DNA of 64,000 nucleotides, from the NCBI RefSeq assembly GCF_019710575.1, contig NZ_JAHWFK010000024.1:1-64000 (forward strand), read 5' to 3'. Shown piece by piece: positions 33,148-41,405 of the stretch (position 1 is its first letter; each line of letters begins with the position of its first letter). The position numbers and the translations under genes were made by a program. The notes beneath the pieces are model-generated. The model searched no databases, was not told the origin of the DNA, and saw only the letters and a list, made by a program, of their open reading frames with translations. The DNA is from Paractinoplanes polyasparticus. Its GTDB lineage: Bacteria; Actinomycetota; Actinomycetes; Mycobacteriales; Micromonosporaceae.

Positions 33148-34428
33148 ATGAGTGCGCTCATGACCTGCACGAATTGCGGCTCGACGGCGATTCAGCCGAA
33201 CGGCTGGTGCGGTGCTTGTGGCCAGCCGGCCCCCTCACCGGTTGCCGCATCCGAGCCGGCCGCGTGGCCGTCGCCGCCGCAGCAGCCCTCCTGGTCAGCG
33301 CCTCAGCCGAGCGACTGGCCGGCTCCCCCGCCGAGCGGATGGGCGGCCCAGCACGACGAGCGACCGGCCGCCCAGCAGACCGAGTGGCCAACTTCGCAGC
33401 AGGGCGCGTGGGCAACCCAGCAGGACGAGCGGTCGTCGCCGCGGCAGACCACATGGGCCACTCAGCAGACCGAGCCGTCGGTGCTGCAGCCGAGCGCGTG
33501 GGCGACTCAGCAGACCGAGCCGTCGGTGCTGCAGCCGAGCGCGTGGGCCACTCAGCAGACCGAGCCGTCGGTGCTGCAGCCGAGCGCGTGGGCGACTCAG
33601 CAGATCGAGCCTTCAGCACCGCAGCAAAGCGCATGGCCGACTCAGCAGGACGAGCGGTCGGCCACCCGGCAGGCTGGGTGGCCGGTGCCGCAGGAGAACG
33701 GGTGGGCCGCGCAGCAGGCCGAGCGGACGGCTCCGCAGCAGCCCGAGCGGACGGCTCCGCAGCAGCCCGAGGGGCTGGCTCCGCAGCAGAGCCAACGGGC
33801 AACTCCCCAACAGAATGGCTGGTCGGCTTCCCCGCAGAACCAATGGGAAACGCCGGAACAGCCCGGGTGGGCAACCGACGCGACCTCGACGTTCGGTGTT
33901 CCGGGCCCGGCCACGAATGCGTATCAGGCCTCGGCGGCAGCGGGGTATCAGGCGTCCGTTGCTCAACCTACGGCCGGTTATCAGGTGCCGGCCGCGCAAC
34001 CCGCGCCCTCGCCCGCGGCTGGGTATCAGGCGCCGGTCGCCTCACCCGCAACGGGATATCAGGTGCCGGCCGCGTATCAATCCTCGCAGGATGGCTATGA
34101 CGCTCCGACGGCGATGAATGCCACGGTTGTCGGGGGGATTCCGGCTTATCCGCAGCAGCCGCCGGACCTCAACCCGCCGCCGTACATGATGGGCGGCCAC
34201 GCCGCGGTCAGGAGCGCCGGAAACAAGTTCAGCCGTGCGGCCTTCGGGCTGGCCGTGCTGGCGCTGCTGATTCTTCCGATTGTTTTCGGTCCGCTCGCGG
34301 TGGGATCGGCCGTGATCGCGCTCCGGAAGGGGGAGCGCCGGGGCAGGCTGGCGCTGATTCTCGCGATCGCCGGCATGGTTCTGGGCTTCGCCTTCGGCGT
34401 CATCCGGCAGTTCCTGCTCGCCGACTGA
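33148..34428 (+). CDS. Zinc-ribbon, Gln/Pro-rich membrane protein (DUF4190-like)
   Basis: The 426-residue product starts at ATG 33148, with ATG 33160 possible. The N-terminus is a zinc ribbon (CTNCGSTAIQPNGWCGACG). A long low-complexity region rich in Gln, Pro, Trp and Ala includes a 15-residue repeat (TEPSVLQPSAWATQQ) and later GYQ(A/V)P repeats. The C-terminus has two membrane spans separated by a KGERRGRL loop, the DUF4190 pattern. Such proteins are common and uncharacterised in actinobacteria. The open frame runs further upstream into the direct repeats, but the zinc ribbon is the natural N-terminus. Confidence 0.75.
   Translation: MSALMTCTNCGSTAIQPNGWCGACGQPAPSPVAASEPAAWPSPPQQPSWSAPQPSDWPAPPPSGWAAQHDERPAAQQTEWPTSQQGAWATQQDERSSPRQTTWATQQTEPSVLQPSAWATQQTEPSVLQPSAWATQQTEPSVLQPSAWATQQIEPSAPQQSAWPTQQDERSATRQAGWPVPQENGWAAQQAERTAPQQPERTAPQQPEGLAPQQSQRATPQQNGWSASPQNQWETPEQPGWATDATSTFGVPGPATNAYQASAAAGYQASVAQPTAGYQVPAAQPAPSPAAGYQAPVASPATGYQVPAAYQSSQDGYDAPTAMNATVVGGIPAYPQQPPDLNPPPYMMGGHAAVRSAGNKFSRAAFGLAVLALLILPIVFGPLAVGSAVIALRKGERRGRLALILAIAGMVLGFAFGVIRQFLLAD
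33466..33645 (+). repeat. 45-bp in-frame tandem repeat
   Basis: Near-identical units begin CAGACCGAGCCGTCGGTGCT at 33466, 33511 and 33556, with a degenerate fourth at 33601. They encode the 15-residue repeat of the zinc-ribbon protein. Confidence 0.88.
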
Positions 34429-34440
34429 ACGCAGCGAAAC

Positions 34441-34468
34441 GGGGGTGCGGCGATCCGGCCGTACCCCC
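34441..34468. terminator. Hairpin terminator between convergent genes
   Basis: An 11-bp stem with one G-T pair (34441-34451 with 34458-34468) and a 6-nt loop lies 12 nt from both stop codons. Confidence 0.75.
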
Positions 34469-34479
34469 GCGAGGGGACA

Positions 34480-34779
34480 TCAGATCGCGAGCTGGGGCCG
34501 GACCGGGACGGCCGTGACCGCCGGGCTCGTGCTGCGCCCCGGCAACTGCTGCTGCGGCACTGCGTACGGTCCGAGCATGGATTCGATGGCCGGGGCGATC
34601 GCCGGCCGGTCGTTGAGCTGGATCAGGCGGGCGGCGCGGGCCAGTGAGCCGGTCTCCCCGTCGCGGAAGCCCTCGCGGTAGCCCTTCTCGTAGCGCTCCC
34701 CGCGGCCGAGGGCCCGGCCGAGAGCGAAGCAGGAGGAGCCGGCGAGGGCGAGGAGGAAGAGCAACGCGAAGGGTGTCAC
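34480..34779 (-). CDS. Small single-span membrane protein
   Basis: The 99-residue product starts at GTG 34779 behind GGAAGGAAAA. The first 20 residues (FALLFLLALAGSSCFALGRALG) form a membrane span or signal. A charged helix follows with a YEKGYREGFRDGE pattern, and the tail is Pro/Val-rich. I do not recognise it. An AT-rich patch at 34783-34830 probably holds its promoter. Confidence 0.6.
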   Translation of the reverse strand: MTPFALLFLLALAGSSCFALGRALGRGERYEKGYREGFRDGETGSLARAARLIQLNDRPAIAPAIESMLGPYAVPQQQLPGRSTSPAVTAVPVRPQLAI

Positions 34780-34839
34780 CGTTATTTTCCTTCCGGGGTA
34801 AATGTACTAATTAGCCGAAAAGTACCCCTAGAGCATGGC

Positions 34840-37047
34840 TCATGCGGTAGAGCGGTGATCAAGTACGCCAACGGGTGACTCCCCTTGCGCTCCGGCCAGC
34901 CGAGCGGGAATGTCGTCGGGATCGGATGGTCGGCACAGGTGGAACCCCTGCCCATAACCGCACCCGAGTCCGCGTAACGCGGCCAGCTGTGCGGCGTTCT
35001 CGATCCCTTCGGCCACCACCCGCAGTCCGAGGATCTGCGCCAGCTCGACGATCGTGCGAACCAGGGCGAGGTCCTCCGCGGTCAGCTCGGCCCGGGCGAT
35101 GAACGCCCGATCGATCTTGAGTTCGTCGACCGGCAACTCCCGCAGGTAGGCGAGCGAGGAATACCCCGTACCGAAATCGTCGATCGACAGCTGTACGCCG
35201 AGGTCGCGCAGCACACCGAGGGCCGACTTCCCCAGATCGGGCTCGCTGACCAGCACCGACTCGGTCAGCTCGAGGGTCACGGCGCTCGACGGCAGCCCGG
35301 CCATGGCCAGCGCCCGCATGGCGTTGTCGGCGAACCGCGGATGGACGAGCTGGTGACCCGAGACGTTGACGTTGAGGCCCAGATCCGGGAAGTCACGCCG
35401 CCACTTCGCCACCTGCATCGCGCTCGTCTCGAGCACCCACTGCCCGATGTCGACGATCAGCCCGAACTCCTCGGCGACCGGGATGAAGTCGACCGGCGAC
35501 ACCAGGCCACGGGTCGGGCTGTGCCAGCGGATCAAGGCCTCGACACCGGCCGGCTGCCCGTCGGTCAGCCGTATCAGCGGTTGATACTGCAACCGGAATT
35601 CGCCGTCGCGCAACGCCCGTTGCAGGTCCCCGCGCAGGCTCAGGTGGTCCAGCGCCTCGGCGTGCATGTACGGCTCGTAGACCAGCACCCGTCCCGGACT
35701 CTCCTTCTTGGCCCGGTACATCGCCACGTCCGCGTTGTGCAGCAGCTCCTCGGACTTCTCGTCGGCCTCGCGCGAGGTCGCGATGCCCACGCTGGCGCCG
35801 ATGAAGACTTCGCGGCCGGCCACCCGGAACGGCTCCTTGAGGGTGGCCACGATGCGCTCGCCGACGAACTGGGCGGACTCGGCCGGGGAGTCGTGCAGCA
35901 GCGCCGCGAACTCGTCGCCGCCGAGCCGGGCCGTGGTGTCGCTGGCCCGTACGCACCCCCGCAGCCGCCGCGCCACCAGGGCGAGCAGCTGGTCGCCGGC
36001 GTCGTGCCCGAGGCTGTCGTTGACCGTCTTGAACCGGTCGAGGTCGATGAAGAGCACGCTGGTCGGGTCGACCAGGGTGTTCCGCGAGGCCAGCACCCGG
36101 TTGAGGATCTTCAGGAACAGCGCGCGGTTGGGCAGCCCGGTGAGCAGGTCGTGGTGGGCCTCGCGTACCGCCTCGACCGTGCGCGCGTCGGTCAGGGCCA
36201 GGCTGACCTGCTGGGCAAAGGCGTCCAGTTGGTCGCGCTGCTCGGTGTGCCGGTCGGCCACCCCGGGCAGGTACGCGACCAGGCTGCCGGCCATCTCGCC
36301 GGTGACCCGGACCGGGGCCGCGATCATCACGCCGTCCGCGGCCGGCCGCACCAGCACGGCTCCGCCGGCCATCGCCGCGCGGGCCAGGCTCTCCGGTGGC
36401 GCCTCGCCGTCCCCGCAGGTGGAGGCAACGCTCAGCCGCCGGTCGGGCCCGCCCTCGGCCAGCATCAGCGCCACCGTGGCCCCGCCCAGCAACTCGGCGG
36501 CGCCGCAGGTCACCGCGTCGAGGATCTCGGGCAGCGGCCGCCGGGCCGAGATCGCCCGCTGAATCATGAGCAGCGACTCGACCAGCCGTTGCCGGGTCTG
36601 TGCGCTCGTCGCCTGCTGTTCCGTCTCGGCCCGGAGGTGGCGTTCCGCGGCGAGCACCCGGATGCTGCGCAGGGCCAGCCCGAGCACCTGACCCATGCCC
36701 TGCAACATCTGCCGTTCCGCGGGGCCGAACGGCTCGGTCAGCCGGGCCACGATGAGCGCGTCGCCGCTCTCGCCGCCGAGCGGGTTGCTGACGGCATGCA
36801 GCTCCCCGAGGTACGGGACGACGAGGATCGGCTGTCCGGCGGCGACCTCGTGCAACGCCGCCTCGGGCACGACCGCTCCGAAGCCGTACGCCCCCGAGAC
36901 CCGGCCCTCACGCACCACCGCGCCTACCTCGGCCTCGACCATCTCGGTGGCCCGCTCGACCGCGCCGGCGATCGCCGTCTGTTCGTCGTCGGCCGCGTTG
37001 ACCGCGGTGAAGTACTCGGTCAGCTGGTGCGTCGACCAGGATTCCAT
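34840..37047 (-). CDS. GAF-GGDEF-EAL cyclic-di-GMP enzyme
   Basis: The 735-residue cytoplasmic protein begins with two GAF-like sensory regions (about 10-130 and 155-290). The GGDEF domain (about 295-455) has an intact GGDEF active site at 376-380 and the RxxD inhibitory site (R367, D370) five residues before it. The EAL domain (about 465-720) keeps EALIRW (503-508), DDFGTGYSS and KIDRAFI. By sequence it could both make and degrade c-di-GMP. It lies 3 nt downstream of the FIST gene, so it is probably co-transcribed and its activity tuned by FIST-sensed ligands. Confidence 0.93.
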   Translation of the reverse strand: MESWSTHQLTEYFTAVNAADDEQTAIAGAVERATEMVEAEVGAVVREGRVSGAYGFGAVVPEAALHEVAAGQPILVVPYLGELHAVSNPLGGESGDALIVARLTEPFGPAERQMLQGMGQVLGLALRSIRVLAAERHLRAETEQQATSAQTRQRLVESLLMIQRAISARRPLPEILDAVTCGAAELLGGATVALMLAEGGPDRRLSVASTCGDGEAPPESLARAAMAGGAVLVRPAADGVMIAAPVRVTGEMAGSLVAYLPGVADRHTEQRDQLDAFAQQVSLALTDARTVEAVREAHHDLLTGLPNRALFLKILNRVLASRNTLVDPTSVLFIDLDRFKTVNDSLGHDAGDQLLALVARRLRGCVRASDTTARLGGDEFAALLHDSPAESAQFVGERIVATLKEPFRVAGREVFIGASVGIATSREADEKSEELLHNADVAMYRAKKESPGRVLVYEPYMHAEALDHLSLRGDLQRALRDGEFRLQYQPLIRLTDGQPAGVEALIRWHSPTRGLVSPVDFIPVAEEFGLIVDIGQWVLETSAMQVAKWRRDFPDLGLNVNVSGHQLVHPRFADNAMRALAMAGLPSSAVTLELTESVLVSEPDLGKSALGVLRDLGVQLSIDDFGTGYSSLAYLRELPVDELKIDRAFIARAELTAEDLALVRTIVELAQILGLRVVAEGIENAAQLAALRGLGCGYGQGFHLCRPSDPDDIPARLAGAQGESPVGVLDHRSTA

Positions 37048-37050
37048 GGT

Positions 37051-38211
37051 TCAGGCCAGAGCCAGCGTGACGAGGGTCAGGGCGTGGGTGCCGAGCGCGC
37101 CGCGTACGCGGGCGATCTCACCCAGCGTGTAGAAGCCGGCGAACGGGGCATCGCTCAACGCCGTACGCATCGCCTGGATCTCATGGTCGAGGCCGCCTTC
37201 GACGAGACCGGCCCACCGGCCGCCGCAGTCGAAGGCGAGCACGCCGAGTGGCGGCAGGCCGTCGAGCCGGGCGATCGCCTCGGTGCACGACCAGGCGGCA
37301 CCGTCCAACATCGACTGCCGGTCGCCCTCCATGAGCCAGACAAGCGCGCCCTGCGGCACGTCGTTGGAACCCCAGACCGAGCGCTCCTCGTCGTCGCCGG
37401 CGTGGATCACCCGGATGTCCTCGCCGCTGCGCCGCGAGAGCCCGAGGGGTTGCAACGCCCGGCCGCGGTCGAACAGCTCGGCGGCCGTGCCTTCCATCTC
37501 GTTGCGACGCAGCAGCACGTCCAGGGCTGGTTCCCCGTCGAGCTGGTAGATGTGCGGGCCGTTGGCCTTGGTGACCACCATCGGCGGTTCCTTGCGGCGC
37601 CAGCCGTGCGCGACGCCGATGCCGATCGGGCCGTCCGATCCGAGCCCGAGCCCCACCACCGCACCGGTGAGCACCTCGTCGCCGATGAACTGGTACGTCT
37701 GCCGGAACCGCCGGTCGTCGGCCGCGAACCCACCGACCAGCGGAACGCTGGCCCCGATCGAGGAGTAGGCCCCGCGGACGATCTCGTGCTGCGGGCCCGC
37801 CAGCCCGTCGGCCAGCAGCACCAGCACCTGGTTCTCGTCGTCCAGACCGTGCAGCGCCTCGGCCGCTGCCGCCCCCGCGGCCCGTGGATCGGACTTGTGG
37901 ATCCGGGCTGCCCGGGCCTGCACGGTGAAACCGTCGCCGCCGAGGGCCGCGACCGCGACGCCTCCGTCGGTCGTCCCGGCGCTGCCCAGCTCGCCCATCG
38001 TCGTGGCGCCGACGATCTCGGCGTCCGGTCCGGCTTCCATCCGTACGCCCCGCAGCAGCGCCAGCAGATCGTGGGCAACCGATGCGAAGACGAAGACGGC
38101 CTTGGTCTCCCGCCCGCCGATCGCCTCCGACGCTGCCTCGGCCCCCGCCTTGCGGGAGTCGGGCGCGCTGCTCTGGCCCACGCCGAACCAACGGTGCAGG
38201 ATGCTCTGCAT
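37051..38211 (-). CDS. FIST-domain sensory protein
   Basis: The 386-residue product starts at ATG 38211 after AGAAG; the long upstream frame overlaps pyrE on the other strand and is ignored. FIST N (about 30-215) shows FVFASVAHDL, IVGATTMGELG and VPLVGGFAADD. FIST C (about 220-365) includes GVLAFDCGGRWA and FAGFYTLGEIA with the conserved Cys and Gly. FIST proteins are predicted small-ligand sensors that sit in signalling operons. No membrane segment is seen. It is the first gene of a two-gene operon with the GGDEF-EAL protein. Confidence 0.9.
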   Translation of the reverse strand: MQSILHRWFGVGQSSAPDSRKAGAEAASEAIGGRETKAVFVFASVAHDLLALLRGVRMEAGPDAEIVGATTMGELGSAGTTDGGVAVAALGGDGFTVQARAARIHKSDPRAAGAAAAEALHGLDDENQVLVLLADGLAGPQHEIVRGAYSSIGASVPLVGGFAADDRRFRQTYQFIGDEVLTGAVVGLGLGSDGPIGIGVAHGWRRKEPPMVVTKANGPHIYQLDGEPALDVLLRRNEMEGTAAELFDRGRALQPLGLSRRSGEDIRVIHAGDDEERSVWGSNDVPQGALVWLMEGDRQSMLDGAAWSCTEAIARLDGLPPLGVLAFDCGGRWAGLVEGGLDHEIQAMRTALSDAPFAGFYTLGEIARVRGALGTHALTLVTLALA

Positions 38212-38302
38212 GATCTTCTGATCGGCACCGTTTGTCGGTTGCTGAGTGGTTGCGTCTGGGGTGCCGTCCGGTGTCCCCGAGCGGCCTGCGAGGCTTGCTT
38301 GC

Positions 38303-38827
38303 GTGACTGACTTCGACCTTGCGCGGCAGGTCCGCGCCGTGAGCCGGCTGACCGGCGAGTTCACCCTGCGTTCCGGCCGCGTCGCCAACGAGTACTTCGA
38401 CAAGTACCAGTTCGAGGCCGACCCGGTGCTGCTCGACCAGCTCGCCGAAGCGATGGCTGTGCTGATCCCCGAGGGCACCGAGGTGCTGGCCGGTCTCGAG
38501 ATGGGCGGCATCGCCGTCGTCACCGCGGTCGCCCGGCACGCGAAGCTGCCCACCGCCTTCGTCCGCAAAGAGGCCAAGAAGTACGGCACCGCGCGGCTGG
38601 CCGAGGGAGCCGAGGTGGCCGGCCGGCGGGTGCTCGTGGTCGAGGACGTGGTGACCTCGGGCGGCCAGGTCGTCATCTCGACCGGCGACCTGCGCAAGCT
38701 GGGTGCGCACGTCGACCACGCGCTCTGCGTGATCGACCGCCAGGAGGGGGGCGCGCAGGCGCTCGCGGCCGAGGGCATCACCCTGCGGGCGCTGCTGACC
38801 CGGGCCGACCTGGAAGCCGTCGCCTGA
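38303..38827 (+). CDS. pyrE: Orotate phosphoribosyltransferase
   Basis: The 174-residue product starts at GTG 38303 after GAGG. It makes orotidine monophosphate from orotate and PRPP. The PRPP-binding motif VLVVEDVVTSGGQ and the flexible-loop KEAKKYGTARLAEG (Lys-rich, catalytic) are present, and the opening DLARQVRAVSRLTGEFTLRSG is typical. The gene stands apart from other pyrimidine genes. Confidence 0.94.
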   Translation: MTDFDLARQVRAVSRLTGEFTLRSGRVANEYFDKYQFEADPVLLDQLAEAMAVLIPEGTEVLAGLEMGGIAVVTAVARHAKLPTAFVRKEAKKYGTARLAEGAEVAGRRVLVVEDVVTSGGQVVISTGDLRKLGAHVDHALCVIDRQEGGAQALAAEGITLRALLTRADLEAVA

Positions 38828-38831
38828 TCCA

Positions 38832-38883
38832 TTTACATAGGTAACCTGACGACATATGTTGGCTCCGTGAGAGAGCCGACATA
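38832..38883 (+). promoter_or_regulatory. padR promoter and overlapping operator
   Basis: TTTACA (38832-38837), a 17-bp spacer and TATGTT (38855-38860) make the best sigma-70-type promoter in the window. The start codon GTG 38867 is 6 nt after the -10, so the mRNA should be leaderless. An 11-bp inverted repeat with one mismatch (38855-38865 with 38873-38883) covers the -10 and the start codon and has ATGT/ACAT ends like PadR sites, suggesting autorepression. Confidence 0.75.
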
Positions 38884-39181
38884 TTTCATTCTGGCCGCGC
38901 TGCAGGACGAGCCGGGCCACGGCTACGCGATCATGAGCCGGGTGACCGCGCTTTCCGGTGACCGGGTGCGCCTGGCCACCGGCACCCTCTACCAGGCCCT
39001 CGACCGCCTCACCCGAGAGGCGCTGATCGAGGTCGTCCGGGAAGAGGTGGTCAACGGCCGCGCCCGCCGCCACTACGCGCTCACTCCGGACGGCCGCTCC
39101 GCCCTCCAGGCGGAGGCCGCCCGGATGGCCGCGGCGGCACGCGTCGTTCTGCGGCCGCGGGTCGCCGGGGGTGCGGCATGA
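38867..39181 (+). CDS. PadR-family transcriptional regulator
   Basis: The 104-residue product starts at GTG. The PadR winged helix is clear: YFILAALQDEPGHGYAIMSRV, GTLYQALDRLTREALIEV (recognition region) and RRHYALTPDGRSAL (wing). It is a short, single-domain PadR of the kind paired with a membrane protein. It overlaps the next gene by 4 nt (ATGA). It probably represses its own leaderless promoter. Confidence 0.93.
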   Translation: MREPTYFILAALQDEPGHGYAIMSRVTALSGDRVRLATGTLYQALDRLTREALIEVVREEVVNGRARRHYALTPDGRSALQAEAARMAAAARVVLRPRVAGGAA

Positions 39182-39930
39182 GCGAGCGTCTGTACGAAAC
39201 TCTGCTGCGCCTCTACCCCGCCGCCCACCCCCGCGACGAGATGCTGGACGTGCTGCTGACGGCCGGCCGGCCGGCGTGGCGCGAGATCCCGTCGCTGGTG
39301 CTGGGTGGCCTGCGGGCCCGGTGCGGCGGCGACCAGCCGCTCGCCGTCCGCTGGCTCTACGCGGCCCGCGCGGCGGCCCTCCTGCTGCTGATCTTCAGCG
39401 CCGTGGGCTCGGCCCGCGAGGTCGCGTCGACGTGGCTGCCGCTGAGCACCATGCAGATCCTGGTGTGGGTCGCGGTGGCCGTCGCGGTCGTGTCGATCAT
39501 TGCCGGCTGGCGGGTGCCCGCGGCCCTGGCCGGCTTCGCCACCTTCGCGATCAGTGCGGCCGACGGGGTCGACTGGCGAGCGGTCACCGCCTATTCGCTG
39601 GCGGCGGTGCTGCTGCTGATTCCCGGCCCACCCACCCCCGTCCGCAACCCGATCCTGCTGGCGCTTCCCCTCGTGCCCCTCGATGCCGTCGCACTGGGCA
39701 CCGAGCCGCTCTACCTGCTCGGCTTGGCGGTGCTGGCCTGGGCGGTGGTCGACGAACGGGTCGCGCTCGCCGTCGGGCTGGCCTTCTGCGTAGCGTTCCT
39801 GCAGGTGATCGCCGACCTGCCGGGCGCCGACGCCCGCGGGGTACTCATCCTCACCGGGTCCCGCATCGCTTACGTGGCCGCCTTCCTCATCGTCGGGGCG
39901 TGGGCGGCGCGCCGGCGGGCTCGCGTGTAG
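39178..39930 (+). CDS. PadR-coupled membrane protein
   Basis: The 250-residue product overlaps padR. A soluble N-terminus with ERLYETLLRLYPAAHPRDEM, a pattern common to membrane proteins encoded beside PadR regulators, is followed by about six hydrophobic segments between 60 and 245. There is no ATPase or transport motif. The function is unknown; co-regulation with PadR suggests a stress-responsive membrane role. Confidence 0.75.
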   Translation: MSERLYETLLRLYPAAHPRDEMLDVLLTAGRPAWREIPSLVLGGLRARCGGDQPLAVRWLYAARAAALLLLIFSAVGSAREVASTWLPLSTMQILVWVAVAVAVVSIIAGWRVPAALAGFATFAISAADGVDWRAVTAYSLAAVLLLIPGPPTPVRNPILLALPLVPLDAVALGTEPLYLLGLAVLAWAVVDERVALAVGLAFCVAFLQVIADLPGADARGVLILTGSRIAYVAAFLIVGAWAARRRARV

Positions 39931-39967
39931 GGCCGGCCCAGCCTTCGGCGGGCTCTACCGTGGACGG

Positions 39968-41029
39968 ATGACGCGGTTCGCTCTTGTCGGGTTCGGCTTT
40001 CGTGCGGCGGCGTTTCACCGGGTCGCGCAGGCGGTCCCCCGGCTGGAGTGCGTCGGTGCTGTCGTGCGGGAGCCACGGCCGTTGCCCGTGCCGGCCTACA
40101 GCGACCTGCGCGAATGCGTACGCAGTGCCCGGCCCGACTTCGTGGTCACCGCCGTCCCACGCGCGGCCAACCCGGGGGTCATCGCCGGCGCGGTGGAGCT
40201 CGGCGTGCCCGTCCTGGCCGAGACGCCACCGGCGCCCGACCGGGCCGGCCTGCGGTCGCTGTGGACGATGGCCGGGCCGTCCGGACTGGTGCAGGTCGCG
40301 GAGCAGTATCTGCTGATGCCGTCGCATGCCGCCCGGCTCGCGGCGGTGCAGTCCGGCATCATCGGGACGCCGACGCAGGCGCACGTGTCGTCCACTCAGC
40401 AGTACCACGCGATCTCGCTGATCCGCGGGATGCTGGCTGTCGGACATGACCCGGCGACGGTGCGGGCCGTGCGAACCGTCGCGCCGCTGCTCGACCCGCT
40501 CGATCGTGCCGGGTGGACCGATGCCGCGGACCCGAAGCCGGCCACCACCACCATCGCCACGCTGGACTTCGGCGACGGGCGCTCGGCTGTCTACGACTTC
40601 ACCACCAACCAGACGAGGAATCTGCTGCGCTCACGACGGCTGCTGGTCCGCGGCACGCACGGCGAACTGAGCAACGACGAGATCGTCCACATGCCGGCCC
40701 CGCGGACGATCACCCGCACCGCCCTCACCCGCCGGCAGAGCGGCCACGACCTGGACCTGAACGGTTTCGACACGGAGACCATCACGCTCGGCGACAAGGT
40801 GCTCCACCGCAATCCGTACGTCGGTCATCGCCTCAACGACGACGAGATCGCCACCGCCGCCCTGCTCGACGCGATGGCGGCCTGGGTGCGAGGCGAGGGG
40901 CCACCGCCCTATCCGCTGGCCGAGGGTAGCCAGGATCATCTGCTGGCACTGGCCATTGAGGAAGCCGCGGAGACCGGCCAGGAAGTGACCACGACCGCGG
41001 GAAACTGGCCGCCATCGGCGCACACATGA
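39968..41029 (+). CDS. Gfo/Idh/MocA-type oxidoreductase, atypical
   Basis: The 353-residue product starts at ATG. A TACCGT hexamer ends 6 nt upstream, so it is probably leaderless. The Rossmann opening FALVGFGFRAAAFHR is a variant of GxGxxG. The usual EKP motif, whose Lys is catalytic in most members, reads ETP here (residues 85-87). The C-terminal alpha/beta domain is present. It may bind a nucleotide without dehydrogenase chemistry, or use another acid/base. The next gene starts at or just after its stop. Confidence 0.8.
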   Translation: MTRFALVGFGFRAAAFHRVAQAVPRLECVGAVVREPRPLPVPAYSDLRECVRSARPDFVVTAVPRAANPGVIAGAVELGVPVLAETPPAPDRAGLRSLWTMAGPSGLVQVAEQYLLMPSHAARLAAVQSGIIGTPTQAHVSSTQQYHAISLIRGMLAVGHDPATVRAVRTVAPLLDPLDRAGWTDAADPKPATTTIATLDFGDGRSAVYDFTTNQTRNLLRSRRLLVRGTHGELSNDEIVHMPAPRTITRTALTRRQSGHDLDLNGFDTETITLGDKVLHRNPYVGHRLNDDEIATAALLDAMAAWVRGEGPPPYPLAEGSQDHLLALAIEEAAETGQEVTTTAGNWPPSAHT

Positions 41030-41067
41030 GGGTGGACATCGGTCGCAGGTGCGGGAGGATGACAGCC

Positions 41068-41331
41068 GTGAGCGACGACGACGAACTGGCGATGCTTCGG
41101 GAACGGGCGGCGGTCGGTGATCGGGACGCGACCGATCAACTGGTGGAACTGGCCGGCGAAAGCGGCGATCTCGACGAGCTGCGGCGGCTGGCGGCGGCCG
41201 GAAGCAGTGATGCGGCGGCCGTGCTGATCGAGTTGGCCGGCGAGCGGGAAGACCTGGACGAGCTGCGCGAGCTCGCCGCGGCGGGGAGCGAGGACGCCCA
41301 GGACGTGCTGGCCGAGCTGACCGACGAGTAG
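41068..41331 (+). CDS. Small acidic helical-repeat protein
   Basis: The 87-residue product starts at GTG 41068 after GGGAGG; an in-frame ATG at 41026 would overlap the upstream stop. It consists of about three 28-residue units of the form DLDELRxLAAAGSxDAxxxLxELA, a Sel1/TPR-like helical solenoid. It is very acidic and has no signal peptide. A protein-binding role is plausible, but the partner is unknown. Confidence 0.7.
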   Translation: MSDDDELAMLRERAAVGDRDATDQLVELAGESGDLDELRRLAAAGSSDAAAVLIELAGEREDLDELRELAAAGSEDAQDVLAELTDE

Positions 41332-41366
41332 CGGGCACTCTTCCAATCAAACTTTCGGTACGAGAA

Positions 41367-41394
41367 GGGCGGGACGTCTGAAGACGTCCCGCCC
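41367..41394. terminator. Bidirectional hairpin terminator
   Basis: A 12-bp perfect stem (GGGCGGGACGTC with its complement) around TGAA is followed on the plus strand by ATTCTTATT. It separates two convergent genes. Confidence 0.85.
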
Positions 41395-41405
41395 ATTCTT
41401 ATTGC

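Noticed and set aside
35341..38310. 989-codon plus-strand frame opposite the GGDEF-EAL and FIST genes
   Set aside because: It spans two convincingly assigned genes on the other strand and shows no domain.
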